Shown: positions 24,500-36,479, numbered from the stretch's first letter. The stretch: 64,000 nt of DNA from Acanthochlamys bracteata (GCA_019914995.1 CM034135.1:4900501-4964500); one strand, 5' to 3'. A program made the numbers and translations. The notes: generated from the letters alone by a model not told the origin.

Positions 24500-25569
24500 T
24501 TGACAGCAGTACACAAAATAACAGCTAAACAAATGCTACTGAACAGACAATTCTTGATAGGAATGAATTTTTTCAGCCTTCTTCATTCACAAATGAACAA
24601 CTACACAATAGCTCAGTTTGACAACACAAACTTGTGAAAACATTAATACAACATGAACTTAGGAAGCTGCTGCAGCTGAGAAGAAATTCAGAAAGTATTA
24701 CATAAATTTTGGTAAGCCTTGAGCAGATTTTGAACCTCCTTCTCGGATGCTTTGAGCAAATCTTCGACACTGCATGAACTCTTGTCTGTAAAAAAAAAAA
24801 AAAAAAAACGAGCATCATCATCAGCCAATGAAAATACTGAACAAAATCGTGTCACAAAAAAAAAAATAAAAACTGAACAAAACAACCAAGAGCATACCAC
24901 AATGTGAAGCAAACTAATAAACTTATCGCATACTCAATCTTACAGCAACATCGTATTTGGCAACAACCTAAGTGATCCGATCGGTCCTACCAATTCTGAG
25001 AAATAATTGAGAAAAACTCAAAAAAATTAAAGATTCGAAAGAGAACGTCAATTGAGAGAAGAAAATCAAGAATTTAAAAAAATTACCTTACCGTTGCGAG
25101 CCGAGCAACCTTAGTAAGACGGACCGCTAAATTCACTGGAGCGGGTGAAATTGAAGCTAAGAGAAGCAACATAGAAGGGAATTTCTCATTCATGCACTCG
25201 GATTCTCTTAATCATGGTCGACGGCGAAACCCAAACCGATCCACGCGCATGCTCGTTTTGCCGAAAGAAAGAAAGAAATGCCGGATAGCACAATGAGGAG
25301 GAGATGAAGAAGAATAAACGAAGAAAGGGAAGCCTAGCGGCGGGAGAGCACAGACAGGAACGATCAAGAGGGAGGCGAGAGAGAGTTGTGCTCGGGCAAG
25401 ACGAGGAAGAAGAATGAGAGAGAACGCGTGAAAATTAGATATGTAATGGGTGTGTCTTCATGCGTTCTCTTTCTCTTTCAGCCATCTGATCAAAAGATCA
25501 TACAGTTTAGATTGAGTGTGTGAGTGTGCACGCACAGTAATAGGTGTAGGTGTGTACACATCCTCATCC
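24500..25569 (-). repeat. Right terminal inverted repeat of the MULE
   Basis: The reverse complement matches the left TIR throughout, without the solo LTR. The outer end reads (minus strand) GGATGAGGATGTGTACAC after a (TA)n tract. It contains the minus-strand exon-like segment SCSVEDLLKASEKEVQNLL at about 24720-24785, preceded by a poly-T and AG. Confidence 0.85.
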
Positions 25570-25610
<41 letters not shown>

Positions 25611-25612
<2 letters not shown>

Positions 25613-25998
25613 AATAAAGACACTCCCTCTGCGGTTTATGGCTGGAGTGACTTCTAAATTCAATCTCCACCGTTAGATATGAAGCATTATAAGAGTTAGA
25701 AACTTAACCATAAAATTTCAGCTCAATCGGAACACGAATACACCTCCATCCGATTATTTGATCAAGATGACAGAAAGTTAGAAACTTTAAAAGTATATAT
25801 GTTGTATCATTTCTGTTATCTTGATCAAGTGATCGGATGGGGGTGAATTCATTTTCCGATTGAGCTGAAATTTTATGGGTAGGTTTATAACTCTAGTTCT
25901 TCATATCCAACGGTAGAGATTGAATTTGAAAGTCACCTTACCTATAAACCGGAGAGAGAGTGCCCGATAGTGCACTTAAAGAGGGAGTGCCTCTATTG

Positions 25999-26001
<3 letters not shown>
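25611..26001. mobile_element. Fold-back MITE, copy c, in (TA)n
   Basis: About 391 bp hairpin of the same family as a and b: 'CAATCTCCACCGTTAGATATGAAG' on the left and 'CTTCATATCCAACGGTAGAGATTG' on the right, with (TA)n on both sides. It abuts the right end of the MULE through a 40-bp (TA)n tract. Confidence 0.82.
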
Positions 26002-26034
<33 letters not shown>

Positions 26035-26035
26035 A

Positions 26036-26138
26036 TGGGGATGGGAATGTGTACATAATCATTACTGTGCGTGCACACCCACAAACCCAATCTCAGCTGT
26101 CTGATTGTTTGATCAGACGGCTGAAAGAGAAAGAGAAA
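26036..26138 (+). repeat. Fragment of a second MULE terminus
   Basis: Matches the outermost ~100 bp of the MULE TIR (GGGAATGTGTACATAATCATTACTGTGCGTGCAC … GATCAGACGGCTGAAAGAGAAAGAGAA) in plus orientation, then stops abruptly at a fold-back MITE sequence. It is therefore a truncated extra end, not part of the 18494-25569 element. Confidence 0.75.
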
Positions 26139-26430
26139 TAACAGAAATGATACAATATATTCATAAAATTTCAGTTCAATTGAATCACGAATTCACGTTC
26201 ATCCGGTCACTTCATCAAAGTTACAAAAATGATACAACATATATGTTTTTAAGTTTTCTTACTTTCTGTCATGTTAATCAAGTGATCAGATTAAAGTGAA
26301 TTGGTGGTCCAATTGAGCTGAAATTTTATTTGAATATTTTTAACTCGTAGTTTTTCATATCCAACGGTAGATATTAGATTTAGATATCACCCCGATCATA
26401 AACCAAAGAGAGTTCTCATATCCCTCCCCC
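26139..26430. mobile_element. Fold-back MITE, copy d, truncated
   Basis: Contains the two inverted arms 'TCAGTTCAATTGAATCACGAATTC' and 'CAATTGAGCTGAAATTTTATT', then 'CATATCCAACGGTAGATATTAG' and a right terminus at CTCCCCC before (TA)n. The left outer arm is missing and is replaced by the MULE-end fragment at 26036-26138. Confidence 0.7.
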
Positions 26431-26449
26431 TATATATATATATATATAT

Positions 26450-28560
26450 TTATAATCTGACACATTATGAAATAAAGATAGAGTAAAGGGTCAAATGTAT
26501 ATTATTCTATCTATATGTCATACATGTACATGTATCAATCTCCATGTCATAATAATAGTTGAGGAATCAGAATAATAATCGTATAAACACAACGAGACCC
26601 AACCATACTATTCTTGCCTCGGTGAGGTACAACCAATACAAATAATTAGTTCGGATTGGCCGTGGTATCGCTCCCACACGCATGAACCTAATAATATTAT
26701 AACAAAGGTGGGTGTCTACCCTACACCCATTGGAGTCCTAATCTCAGCTTCCGATTAGTTTGCCCTCATATAACGCGAGTGTCTATGCATAATAGATCAA
26801 TCGAACTTAAGCTTGTATGGGAATTAGTTATAAGTCATATTATTATGCATACAGATACATGATAAACTAGGCTTAATGCCTCTACTAGTTTCAATCACAA
26901 TTAGGTCTCCACGCACATGTATGTATATCATATCAAATAGTTTATGTTGGAACACATTTGACCAATAAGTAAGAGTAGCGTTCTCAAATCTAACCTTACC
27001 ATGCATAATGTTTCAATAATCACCATTCTTTATAGATATGTGAATTCTGCATTTCATATATTAGCCCATACGGCAGACGTAGTAGTGCATGCAATTTGAT
27101 CCTATGATACGTTTGCAAGTCAATCAACTCAAGTATGAACTAGCTAAGCATACTAAGCTATTTACTAGTAGCGTACATATGTAATTTGTGTTATGATTTC
27201 TATAGACGTATGCTCATTCTAAGCATGCTAGTGTCATAAGCCCAAGATCTATAATGACACTTACTATAGATCATAACTAATATAGGCTTACAATATCTAT
27301 ATTTATTAGTCATTTGAAGAGACGACTATTAGTGCCATGTTTAAGAGCTATACAATATGTATAAAGGCATTCTCTGCAGCTCATGCACTTGAATTTCATA
27401 AATTCAAGCATGTATGGCATGTAGGAACATGATTTTCCATTAACCAAACAACCTACTTCATTTCTAGCATGCTATTATAATCATTATCACTACCATGATC
27501 TTATGCAAGCATCCATACATAGGCACTTTATGGCATGAACGAGAACTGAATGTTGCAAGTCATACCAGAGTTTCTAATGCAAATGTTACATGTGTCGAAA
27601 ATCTAACAATAATCTAGAAAAAAGATGGCGCAGTAATCCTCACATGAAGGTTCATGCAAGATCTTAGATTTACGACAATCACCAACTGGAGTACCCAAAC
27701 TGCTTGTCAAACCCCTATAATATAAACGGATACGATCACCATTTAATCACAATAAAACAAAAATTAATTAACAAGCCTTAGTACAATCTAATCTAATAGT
27801 TAATCCAATTCGGCTCTAAGGCGCAATCAAAACCAAGATTGGATAATTAGTTAATGTAATCATCAAATCAATCCATAAAGCTAGACCACTGCCAGGGGCT
27901 AGAGGGTTAGAAAGGCTTACCTAATCCAAGAAGACAATCTAAATCCAAATAGACTTCATGCCATAATGACAAGTTCACCAATTATTGATCTGAAACAACA
28001 CTTAGGTAGTGAAGCTCGTCAGCTATCAAATTCCAACGAAATGTACGATTTTGGCAAACTCTTGCCAGAGGGAGATTTTATGTAGTGAAAAGAAGCAGTA
28101 ATTGGAGGATTGGCCGAAATAGTAAGGTCAAATTGAACCGTCGGCAGCCGTAATCGCCGATCAAGCACCGAAAGGGTGGTTGCTTGCAATCAATCACACA
28201 CTAGAGCCAATGATTACTTAAGTAAAGAAAACAAAAGCTTTAGAAAAGTAAACAGGTGGCTTTCTGTTTATAGAGAATTCCTTCCCTCTCTTTTGCTTAA
28301 GGGACTTACAATTATTTATAGAGAATTTCTTCCAAACTAAGAAAAACTACTCGAGATACAACTCTCTAAATAAGGAAAGAAATTTAAAACTAACTAAAAC
28401 TCTAAAGATTTTAAATAGAATCCATATGCCAAGTTGGCATGTTCACTCGGGTGCCAATTTGGGTGATTTATTTGCACCCGGGTCACCATAAATGGTGACC
28501 CGAAAATATTTTGGCACCAACACTTTGTGCCATGAATGCACCCTATGCATAGGTGCATCC
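26450..28560. other. Gene-poor region, no coding domain seen
   Basis: Moderately complex sequence without long ORFs on either strand. The region 27880-28560 has a composition like LTR or untranslated transposon sequence, but I could not find ends, a primer site or a protein domain. Confidence 0.35.
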
Positions 28561-28585
28561 GGATGTCTACTTGGCTGCTGGCCTA

Positions 28586-28757
28586 GTCAGGGCCCGCAGC
28601 CGGGACATGCTCTACATGCTGGCCGTACTTGCCGGCTCTGACCTCGCCGACTCCGGCGAGGTACTTCTCCAGCAGAGGTGCCCGACTTAGTGGCGTTTGG
28701 TGCTTCTCCCTCTGCTGCTGGATGTCTAGCTGCTCTTGAGGATTTGTTCTAGCGGAT
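28586..28757 (-). other. GC-rich exon-like segment, unrecognised
   Basis: On the minus strand an AG at the end of 'TCATATCTTATCAG' is followed by an open, GC-rich reading frame of about 57 codons to a TAG at about 28588 (…QEQLDIQQQREKHQTPL…, …LLEKYLAGVGEVRAGKYG…). Composition and codon use differ sharply from the AT-rich surroundings, so it may be the last exon of a captured or lost gene. No start or upstream exon was identified and I do not recognise the family. Confidence 0.35.
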
Positions 28758-29454
28758 TCCTGATAAGATATGACAGCTTCAGAAAAATAAACAAGTGACT
28801 TTCTGCAGTTTGACGCAATCTAATTACCACCGAAAAATTCTAGCAGTGATTAGTGTTTCATCTCCCGCGATTCGTTTGGATAAATCGGTTTGTCCGAGCG
28901 ATGCCAATATAGAAAATTAAGATGCTAGAGACAGAAGAAAGGAAAGCCAAAGCTTAAAGTGGTGATAGTCAGCCGGAGGAGAAGACGCGCGGAGAGACGC
29001 ACCAACCAGTTGAAAATGGTCGCGACTTGGTCTGAAATAAGAAGGAAAGAAAAAAAAATTAAAAAATAAGAAGAAAAGATAAAATATGAGTGCTTTAGAC
29101 TTACGCTTGCTCGCATTTGCTTTTGTGCGGCTTGGATTTAAATGGGATGATACACTTGTTACATCAAATAACTTATATTTCGTTTATTTAGATCCTACCG
29201 AGTCAAATAAATGGAATAATATTTTACCCTTCTCTATTTTGTCTTTAAAGTTTATCCCTTCGTGTCAGCAGAAAGTCCAATTTACTCTTTCTATATTAGG
29301 TTTGCTAACGTTTTTAGTAATTAATGAACATATTACGATCAATTTGTGAGTTTTTATGATATGTGAATGGCACGGTACATGATTCTTTTAACACGTAAAT
29401 AACAATGAACGTATGTGCTCGACTATTTTATTTGTAAATACCTATAGCGGTTTC

Positions 29455-29740
29455 TTAACATATTCTTTTTTGAAATAGAGTTTGAAATTATTTATGAAAT
29501 AAAATTTTTTAAATAAAAAATATTTTTATTTTTGTTTAAAAATAAGTTTTATTTTTTATATTAAAAAAATAATAAAAATATGTAATAAAAAAATTTTATT
29601 TCGTATAATTTTTTTACATTTTAAAAATTTTTAAATAATTCTTCTAAATATTTATATAATATATATTAAAAAATATGAAATAAAAATTAAAAAATTTTTT
29701 GTTTGAAAAACAAAAAACCAAACGCATCCTGAAATGTATT
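29455..29740. repeat. Dispersed AT-rich repeat, copy
   Basis: Runs of AAATAAAAAATA/TTTTTTAAAT arranged as loose inverted halves, ending with 'AAAACCAAACGCATCCTG'. Similar blocks lie at 30000-30295 (ending CTAAACAGGCTC), 55180-55385 (ending GCCAAACGGTCTC) and 60000-60240. The 'CCAAACG…' end recalls plant MITE ends of the 'GTTTGG' kind; the family is unassigned. Confidence 0.45.
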
Positions 29741-29999
29741 TGTACCAAAAAACATTTTCTTTAAATGTTTTTAGTATAAAATAAATAATTAATTTTTATC
29801 AAAAATTTTTAATTTTATTTTCTAATTTATTTTTAATACAAAAAATATATAAAAATTTATTTTTCATAAAAAAGTTTTTATTTTTTATTTTTTGAATTCA
29901 TTTTCAAAATACGGTCCTTAGGTAGAGCGTAAATGCATAGTATATGAATTTGCGAACGTACATCTCGCGAACGTGCGTCTCATTTTTGGAATTTATTAA

Positions 30000-30295
30000 A
30001 TAATTTAACGGTATGTGATTAGGAGACGTTTGAAAATATTTTTAAAATAATTTTTTTTAAATAGAAAATGTTATTATTATTTTTAAAAAATGAAATCTAT
30101 TTTTTTTACTTATAAAATAATAAAAATAATTAATAAAAAGTATTATTATCTAGAATTTTTTCATATTCTGAAACTTTAAATAAATTATGTAATTATTTAT
30201 ACAAATATATTAAAAATATGAAATAAAAATTTAAAAATTATTTTTTAAAAAATAATACTAAACAGGCTCTAATTTTTCAAAAAATATTTTCAGAC
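30000..30295. repeat. Dispersed AT-rich repeat, copy
   Basis: Same arrangement as 29455-29740: 'GAGACGTTTGAAAATATTTTT' at the left and 'AATACTAAACAGGCTC' at the right, with an A/T-rich body. It is close to the neighbouring copy in length and order of blocks. Confidence 0.45.
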
Positions 30296-32269
30296 GCTCC
30301 TTCGGCTAAATACAAACGCAGAAGCTCTTGCAGACGATATATTCAAAAACAATAATTTCTAATTTCAAAATAGTAGATGAAAGAAGACTTTTATTCCATT
30401 ACGATAAAATGGATGGAATCCAAAGTCCCCCTACGTATTTCGTGAACATTTTATTTATTTTAGAATCTCCTTATGCTATCAGTTCATATTTCAATTTGTT
30501 TACTTGACAAGTCGTCTAATCAATAAAGAACAGCAACTTGTAAAAAACATTTTTAGACACCGGTTGGCATTATTTTTTAATAACTTTTTTTAAATTTATT
30601 TAATATTTTTTAATGATTTGTTATAATATTTTTAACAACTTGAAAATTTTAAAAACATATATAATTTTTTAAATATTTTTTAGTTTAAAAAAATTTTAAT
30701 TCAAAAGTACCTGCAAGCATCTATAAATAGAACGATCATATGAACGCATAGTTTCATATGTTAGTCAACAACTAAGATATTAAGCGATCAAGCAAAGCAG
30801 CAAAACTTGTGGAAAGTTTGGATAGAATGAGAGCCAAACTTGATTTAAACATTAACACTAGCAACCTTATAACAAAGCCAGCTTTAAAAGGAGATATCCG
30901 AGTACAATTTCATTTGAAAAACGAGCATTAAAACTATTCCAAAGCTAAAATCAATGTTTTATGGGATTGTTTATATTAAAGACTAAATTTGATGAATAAC
31001 TAAATTAATGTAGTTAATTCAGTTATAATATCTTCTGATATGAAAAGTTTTACGATATCTTACATAGTAAGTTGTTGCAACTTGAACTAGACTTTTGATA
31101 ATGAGATTCTAAGAAGCGCCAAATTTGACCTATAACTAAATTTATTAGTTACTTCAGTTACAGATATCTCTATACTAAAGATTTTGTTATATGTCTGCAC
31201 CTTATTAATTTCCTTCGATCTACAATTAAATTATTTAATAAGATGAAACATAATTATATTAATACTTCATTTCTATTGCACTACTTACCGATATACTAAT
31301 GATAATTCGCTAGCTTAAAAAAAGAAAAAGAAACAAATTGAAATATTTTTTAAACATCCCATGCATTAAAATATCTTTTTTTAGTTTCATCTATTTCTAG
31401 AAAGTGTTCCAATTATTTTGTTAGTTATTTAACTTTCCAGTATTTTCCAATTATCTTAACAAATAAATTATTTTTTAGTTTCATTCAACAAATAAACAAT
31501 ATCTAATAAGTAAAATAAGTTTTCCAAATGAATTTTTATTCATTTCTCGATTTTTAATACCTTGCGGTGTACCCAAATTTTCAACAATAAAACACTTGCC
31601 AATTTAATTACTAGTACTTTTTTTAGATTTAAATTTAAAGAAAGTTCTGAACAGTATTTTAAAATATTTTTTATAAACATTAACAATATAAGTAAACTAT
31701 ATATTGTAAAATTATATGTATAAGTTTTTATTTTAAAAAATTCGTAAAAGAATTTTCTAAAAGCATTTTTTTACTACTATCTCAAACATGTCTTCGCCAA
31801 TAGTGCTAAAGTCTGTATCTGTAAATAAAGGAAGACCTAGAAGTTAATTAGAAAATGGGTGGCGTGTAAATACAAGAGCTCCTTACAAATATAGGGTGAG
31901 ATTTATGTAATTTCATTACAAAATTTTTTATTTATTTTATATTTTATAGTTTTTAATAAATTTATAAAATTATTAAAATTTTAAAAAATATATAAAAATT
32001 TTACATATTAGTATCTTTTAATTATTTATTTTTAAATTATAGTTAAAATTTGTTATCGAAATAAAATAAAAATATTTTTTATTTATAAAAATTTATTTTA
32101 TAAAAATTTCGAACAGTGACATAGGCATTTTCAAAAAATTATTTCTAAAGTCAATGTTCCTGCGGTACAATATACCGCAGACAGCAGTCCACCGCCTCTG
32201 TTCCATTAATTAATTAATTTAATAATTACTTAATAATCTCATACTCTTCGCATTAAATAAATAAAACTT

Positions 32270-32280
32270 CTCCAACGGCT
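32270..32280 (+). promoter_or_regulatory. MSA element upstream of cyclin B
   Basis: CTCCAACGGCT matches the M-phase-specific activator core (C-C-AACGG-pyrimidine) bound by three-repeat MYB factors in plant B-type cyclin promoters. It lies about 360 bases upstream of the start codon. Confidence 0.65.
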
Positions 32281-32367
32281 CTATTCTTCTTAACAATTCG
32301 TTGCAGCTTTCTCAATCGTCCGATATAATCTAATATAATCCTACCGTACATATTCAAACTTTGATAT

Positions 32368-32378
32368 ACCCGTTGGAG
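32368..32378 (-). promoter_or_regulatory. Second MSA element, inverted
   Basis: Minus strand reads CTCCAACGGG, a second AACGG core about 100 bases nearer the gene and in opposite orientation. Paired MSA sites close to the transcription start are typical of genes expressed at G2/M. Confidence 0.6.
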
Positions 32379-32632
32379 TCACACCACCAACTTTTTAACA
32401 GACAACTCTTCTTATATTCCCATCCAATTCATTCTTTCATCTTCAAAGATAGAAAACCAAAACCAGAGAGAGATCGTCAAGATTATCATCGGTTTGAATT
32501 TTGAATTGACAGAGAAAGGTGGTAGCAGTAACAGGGACAGAAGGGGAGTCGCGGGTTGCTGCCCGCATTCAATCGTTCTTCTCTACGGTGTTTTCGGGAA
32601 TCTTTGGTGAAGGAAGCGGAGCAGGAGAAGAC

Positions 32633-35600
32633 ATGGCGACCAAGAACCAAGCTGTTGCTTCTCAGCAACAGAGAGGTAGTTGAAGCTTTTTGTTGTTTCT
32701 GTCTCCTTTCTATAGTTTCTTTAATAAGTGGTTTATGGTTGTTTCGGTATCTTGTTTATGAAGAAAAAATTGATCTTTAGCAATGAATCTGGGTTTTATT
32801 TATAGGCAATCGAAGTTTGTTAGCTACAAGATTACGTTTTGTTCTGTAGGTTAGATCGATGGCTTCTGGTGATCTATTGGAAATCTGAGATCTTGTTGCT
32901 TTTTAGAAAGTAATGCTCTTTAGTACTGCATCTGGGTTTTTTTTTAGAGGTATTCGAAGTTTCTTACTAGATTTCCTTTTTCTTTTCTTTTCTTTTTTGA
33001 TGGCTGTTGTTGTCAGGGTTTGGGATGGTTTCTTTGTTCTAGTGACAATCTTAGATCTTGTTTCTTGAATAGGCATTGATCTTTAACGATGAATTTGGGC
33101 GTTGATCCAAATATCAGATTTAGGTTTGTTGCCTTTCTGATGGTGATCAGAGTTCGTTGGGAGTGTTTATCTAGTACTGTTCTTTTGTGGTTTTTTTCAT
33201 CTGAGTCTTAGAATTAAAGCTTGGTTTCCCTTTCTTTGTTTCATGTTCCTTGATGGAGAATGGTTTTTACTTTCAAAAGTTCCAGTGGAATTTGACATGT
33301 GAGGAATGATACTTGAACATTTGATCTGGAATAACCATCTCGGGTCTGATTTGGGATTAAGGGTTCTTATTCTGTTGATGTATTTACCTCATGCAAGTTG
33401 GTTTGGGTTTGAATGATGTAAACCTTCTCGTATTTTAATGTAAATTGGTGTTGATATATGTAGGCATTTGTTCATGGATTTCTTAGTCATTCTTTTTTAT
33501 GAAAAATTTTTCTCTCATAATCAGGCCGGGCTGCATTTGCTGGAAAGCAACAGAAGGCAGCTGCTGATGGGAAGCACCGCAGAGCCCTTGAAGACATAGG
33601 CAATCTTGTTAACCTCCGAATTGTGGAGGGGTAAGCTCTAACCCAACCAGTTCTGCCTCTGAGATGTCTTTCAAAATTGAACGAATTTAGATTTTTCTTG
33701 AAGAGTTGTTTTATTTACCGTAAACTTAAAAGGCGTTTGCTTCTCTTTTACCAGGAAGCAACTGCCTCAAATCAACAGACCAGTTACTAGGTAATTGATT
33801 CTTCTCTTGTTCTAATTCTTTCTAGAAATTTCAAAACCAGTTTCGTATTCTGTCTGTGTTTTTTGTTTTGATGTTTCTGTTCTGTTGTTTTTGCTCATGA
33901 TGCTTGTTGATATTTCTCTACTGCAGAAGCTTTGGAGCTCAGCTTCTTGCCAATGCCCAAGTAGCTGTCAATGCCGAAGCTGCTAACAAGGTAAATTTCT
34001 TCTGTATTTAGTGACAATATTCTATTTATGAAAGAAAAAGTGAATTCAACAGCTTGGTTCTTTTACTTGGGTATACGTCTATAATCTAATCCAATGTGCA
34101 GAAACCTGTTGATCTTGTCATCCCTGATGTGGCTGCAAGGAAGGGTGGAGCTAGAGCAGTCAAGCAGAGGGCTGTAGTCAAGCCAAAGCCAGAAACAGTC
34201 ATTGATATTAGCCCTGATACTTGTAAGAAAGAAAAGGGAAATTCTGTATCCAGAGTGGGCATTCGTGGTGGTAAAGCCTTAAGGAAGAAGGTTGACACCC
34301 TCTCTTCAGTGCTCACTGCAAGAAGCAAGGTAAAGAACACTGCAACCTAGGCTATCTATGATGAACCCCTTCTTGTATTTGAATTCTGGTCATTCTTGCC
34401 TAGTGTTTGCTGGTTTGTTTTCTCACAACTAATTGATTCACATACAACAGGCTGCCTGTGGAGTCACCGAAAAGCCCAAGGAGTTCGTTCATGACATTGA
34501 TGCAGCAGATGTTGGTGATGAGTTTGCCGTTACAGACTATGTTGAAGACATTTACAAATTTTATAAGCTCTCTGAGGTGAGCATTAGTACTCTAGTTTCC
34601 TACTAAGTAAATACCTATGCCAATTCTATGCTAACATTCTTTTGTCGCTTCCATCTGTACCACAGAGTGCTTGGCGGCTTAAGGACTACATGAGATCTCA
34701 GATCGAGATCAATGCTAAAATGAGGGCCATCCTTACTGACTGGTTGATTGAAGTGCACCACAAATTTGAACTGATGCCTGAAACTCTTTATCTCACTATC
34801 TGCATCATCGACCGCTACCTGGCAATGGAGAGCGTTTTGAGAAGAGAGCTGCAGCTTGTTGGAGTGAGTGCCATGCTTATTGCCTGCAAGTATGAAGAGA
34901 TATGGGCCCCTGAGGTATATAAGCTCAAAAGTTTAATAATTTCTATATTGCTTGTTTAGATTTCACTACTTGCATTTTGTTAGATATTGGAAAGCTGTTG
35001 CAGGTTTATGACTGCTGTTTTACAATAACTTATCTTTAAGTTTGTTCCCTGTGTTTGTATTACATCATTGCATGTCCAGCGCTTCAAAAAAGAATGACAA
35101 TTCCTCTATAGCTTGTTTAGATTTCACTACTTGCGTTACTAGAAATTGCAAAGTTGAATTGTAGGTTAGACTGCTGTTATACCTTATGTTAACTGTGTTC
35201 ACTGTGTTTATTTGACGTCATTCAGGTCCATGACTTCATCTGCATCTCTGATCGAGCTTACACCAGAGAACAAATACTAGGAATGGAGAAAAGGATTCTG
35301 AACAAGCTCGAGTGGACACTTACTGTTCCAACACCTTACATGTTCCTTGTACGATTTGTTAAGGCTGCAATTTGTGACAAGGAGGTTAGAAATCATCATC
35401 ATTACCTTAAACAGATGCTTGTTAATGGAAGATTACTATTTTGTGGTAACTGAGTGCTTCTAACATACATGCAGATGGAAAACATGGTTTACTTCTTTGC
35501 TGAACTGGGCTTAATGCAATACAATTTGATAATTACCTACTGCCCATCTATGATAGCTGCTGCATCTGTGTATGCAGCAAGATTAACCTTTAAGAAGACC

Positions 35601-35909
35601 CCCTACTGGACTGACACATTGAAGCACTACACTGGGTTCTCCGAACAACAACTATTGTAAGTATTATTGGAGAAAACTTGAATGTATCAAGTAAACAGCG
35701 ATTGTGCTGGATGCTAAATGATTGTCCTGGATTTTTTGGGCAGGGACTGTGCAAAGATCTTGATAAGCTGCCATTCAGCATCAGCAGCACCAGAGGGTAA
35801 ACTGCAGGTTGTCTACAAGAAGTACTCCAGCAGCCAACTTGGAGCTGTGGCATTGCAAACTCCAGTAACAAAACTGCTGGAAGAATTCAAGGCTTCGCCA
35901 CTAACATGA
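32633..35909 (+). CDS. CYCB1: B1-type mitotic cyclin (CYCB1-like)
   Basis: Ten coding exons with GT-AG introns: 32633-32675, 33525-33630, 33755-33790, 33927-33990, 34102-34329, 34451-34576, 34666-34914, 35226-35384, 35475-35656, 35744-35909. Together they give 452 residues, a normal plant CYCB1 length. The protein activates a cyclin-dependent kinase for entry into mitosis. Seen: an N-terminal destruction box R33-R-A-L-E-D-I-G-N41 for APC/C-driven degradation; lysine-rich linker; cyclin box with the hallmark [13 protein letters not shown] in exon 7 and the LACKYEEI-type segment ([11 protein letters not shown]); C-terminal cyclin fold in exons 8-10 ending [12 protein letters not shown]. The start is the first ATG in a purine context and leads straight to the expected N-terminus. 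Two MSA sites upstream suggest G2/M expression. No break was found. Exon borders were read by eye and keep frame throughout. Confidence 0.93.
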
Positions 35910-36229
35910 TCTGGATAGGCAATCAACATTCAGACTTGAACTTATGATAACTTTGTTCAATTTTATTCATGTCTTGGAAGTTGTGTGAAATTGCTTAGAG
36001 AGAAGGGAGGGAGGGAGGACTAGTGAATGTTGAATCATAGAAGATGATAGGATGATGGAAGACAGCAAATTATTGGTTTGTTTGTGTGAGCATACTTCGC
36101 TTGCTTTTTTGTGAAATAAAATACTAATTTCTAACAGTTGCCCTCTTCCAGTGTTCATTTTCTATTAATACAAATAAAATGCGTCAAAATGCAATCAATC
36201 AGGAAATATGCTTAAGGGTGTCTGGGTTT

Positions 36230-36479
36230 AACTTTCAATCAGAATTTGAGAAAAAATTTTAAACAAAATTCAAATTTGTCATTAAAAAAATACGTATATA
36301 ATAATATTTTTGATAATATTATAGTTCTCATTTTGTACTATTTTACTAAGACATAATAATAAATCGAAAAGGAAGATTTTTTTTTGAACTTTTTCTCATG
36401 ATCCTCAGGCACATGCGGTCGATATTGCAGCGGTAGATCGTCAGATCTCTTCTGATTTTGTAGATATTCAACATCGCCT
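36230..36479. other. Intergenic AT-rich spacer after the cyclin gene
   Basis: Short spacer between the cyclin 3' flank and the Copia fossil. No gene or recognisable repeat end was seen. Confidence 0.4.

Larger units (their letters stand above)
18494..25569 (+). mobile_element. Mutator-like transposon (MULE), FAR1-type, with long TIRs
   Basis: A 7.1 kb element bounded by (TA)n on both sides. The left TIR is 18494 to about 20790, split by a 1256-bp solo LTR, and the right TIR is about 24500-25569. The two match in inverted orientation over roughly 1.05 kb with only modest divergence. Inside the TIRs lie sub-terminal GAATGAATG-type repeats (about 20920-21070 and inverted at 24290-24480). The interior carries a decayed FAR1/MULE transposase on the plus strand. 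The target duplication cannot be read because both ends sit in (TA)n. The transposase is broken, so this copy is non-autonomous now. Confidence 0.85.
28760..32260. other. AT-rich intergenic region
   Basis: Contains several copies of a dispersed AT-rich repeat and no convincing gene. One open frame (29086-29349, 87 codons, plus strand) has no recognisable domain and is probably chance. Confidence 0.5.

Noticed and set aside
17581-26449. CRISPR-like or phage-like regular repeats
   Set aside because: The repeats are fold-back MITEs and (TA)n tracts in a plant nuclear context, with no spacer-repeat periodicity.
32486-32668. Minus-strand ORF over cyclin exon 1
   Set aside because: Shadow of the cyclin leader and first exon.
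34086-34340. Minus-strand ORF over cyclin exon 5
   Set aside because: Exact antisense shadow of the coding exon.
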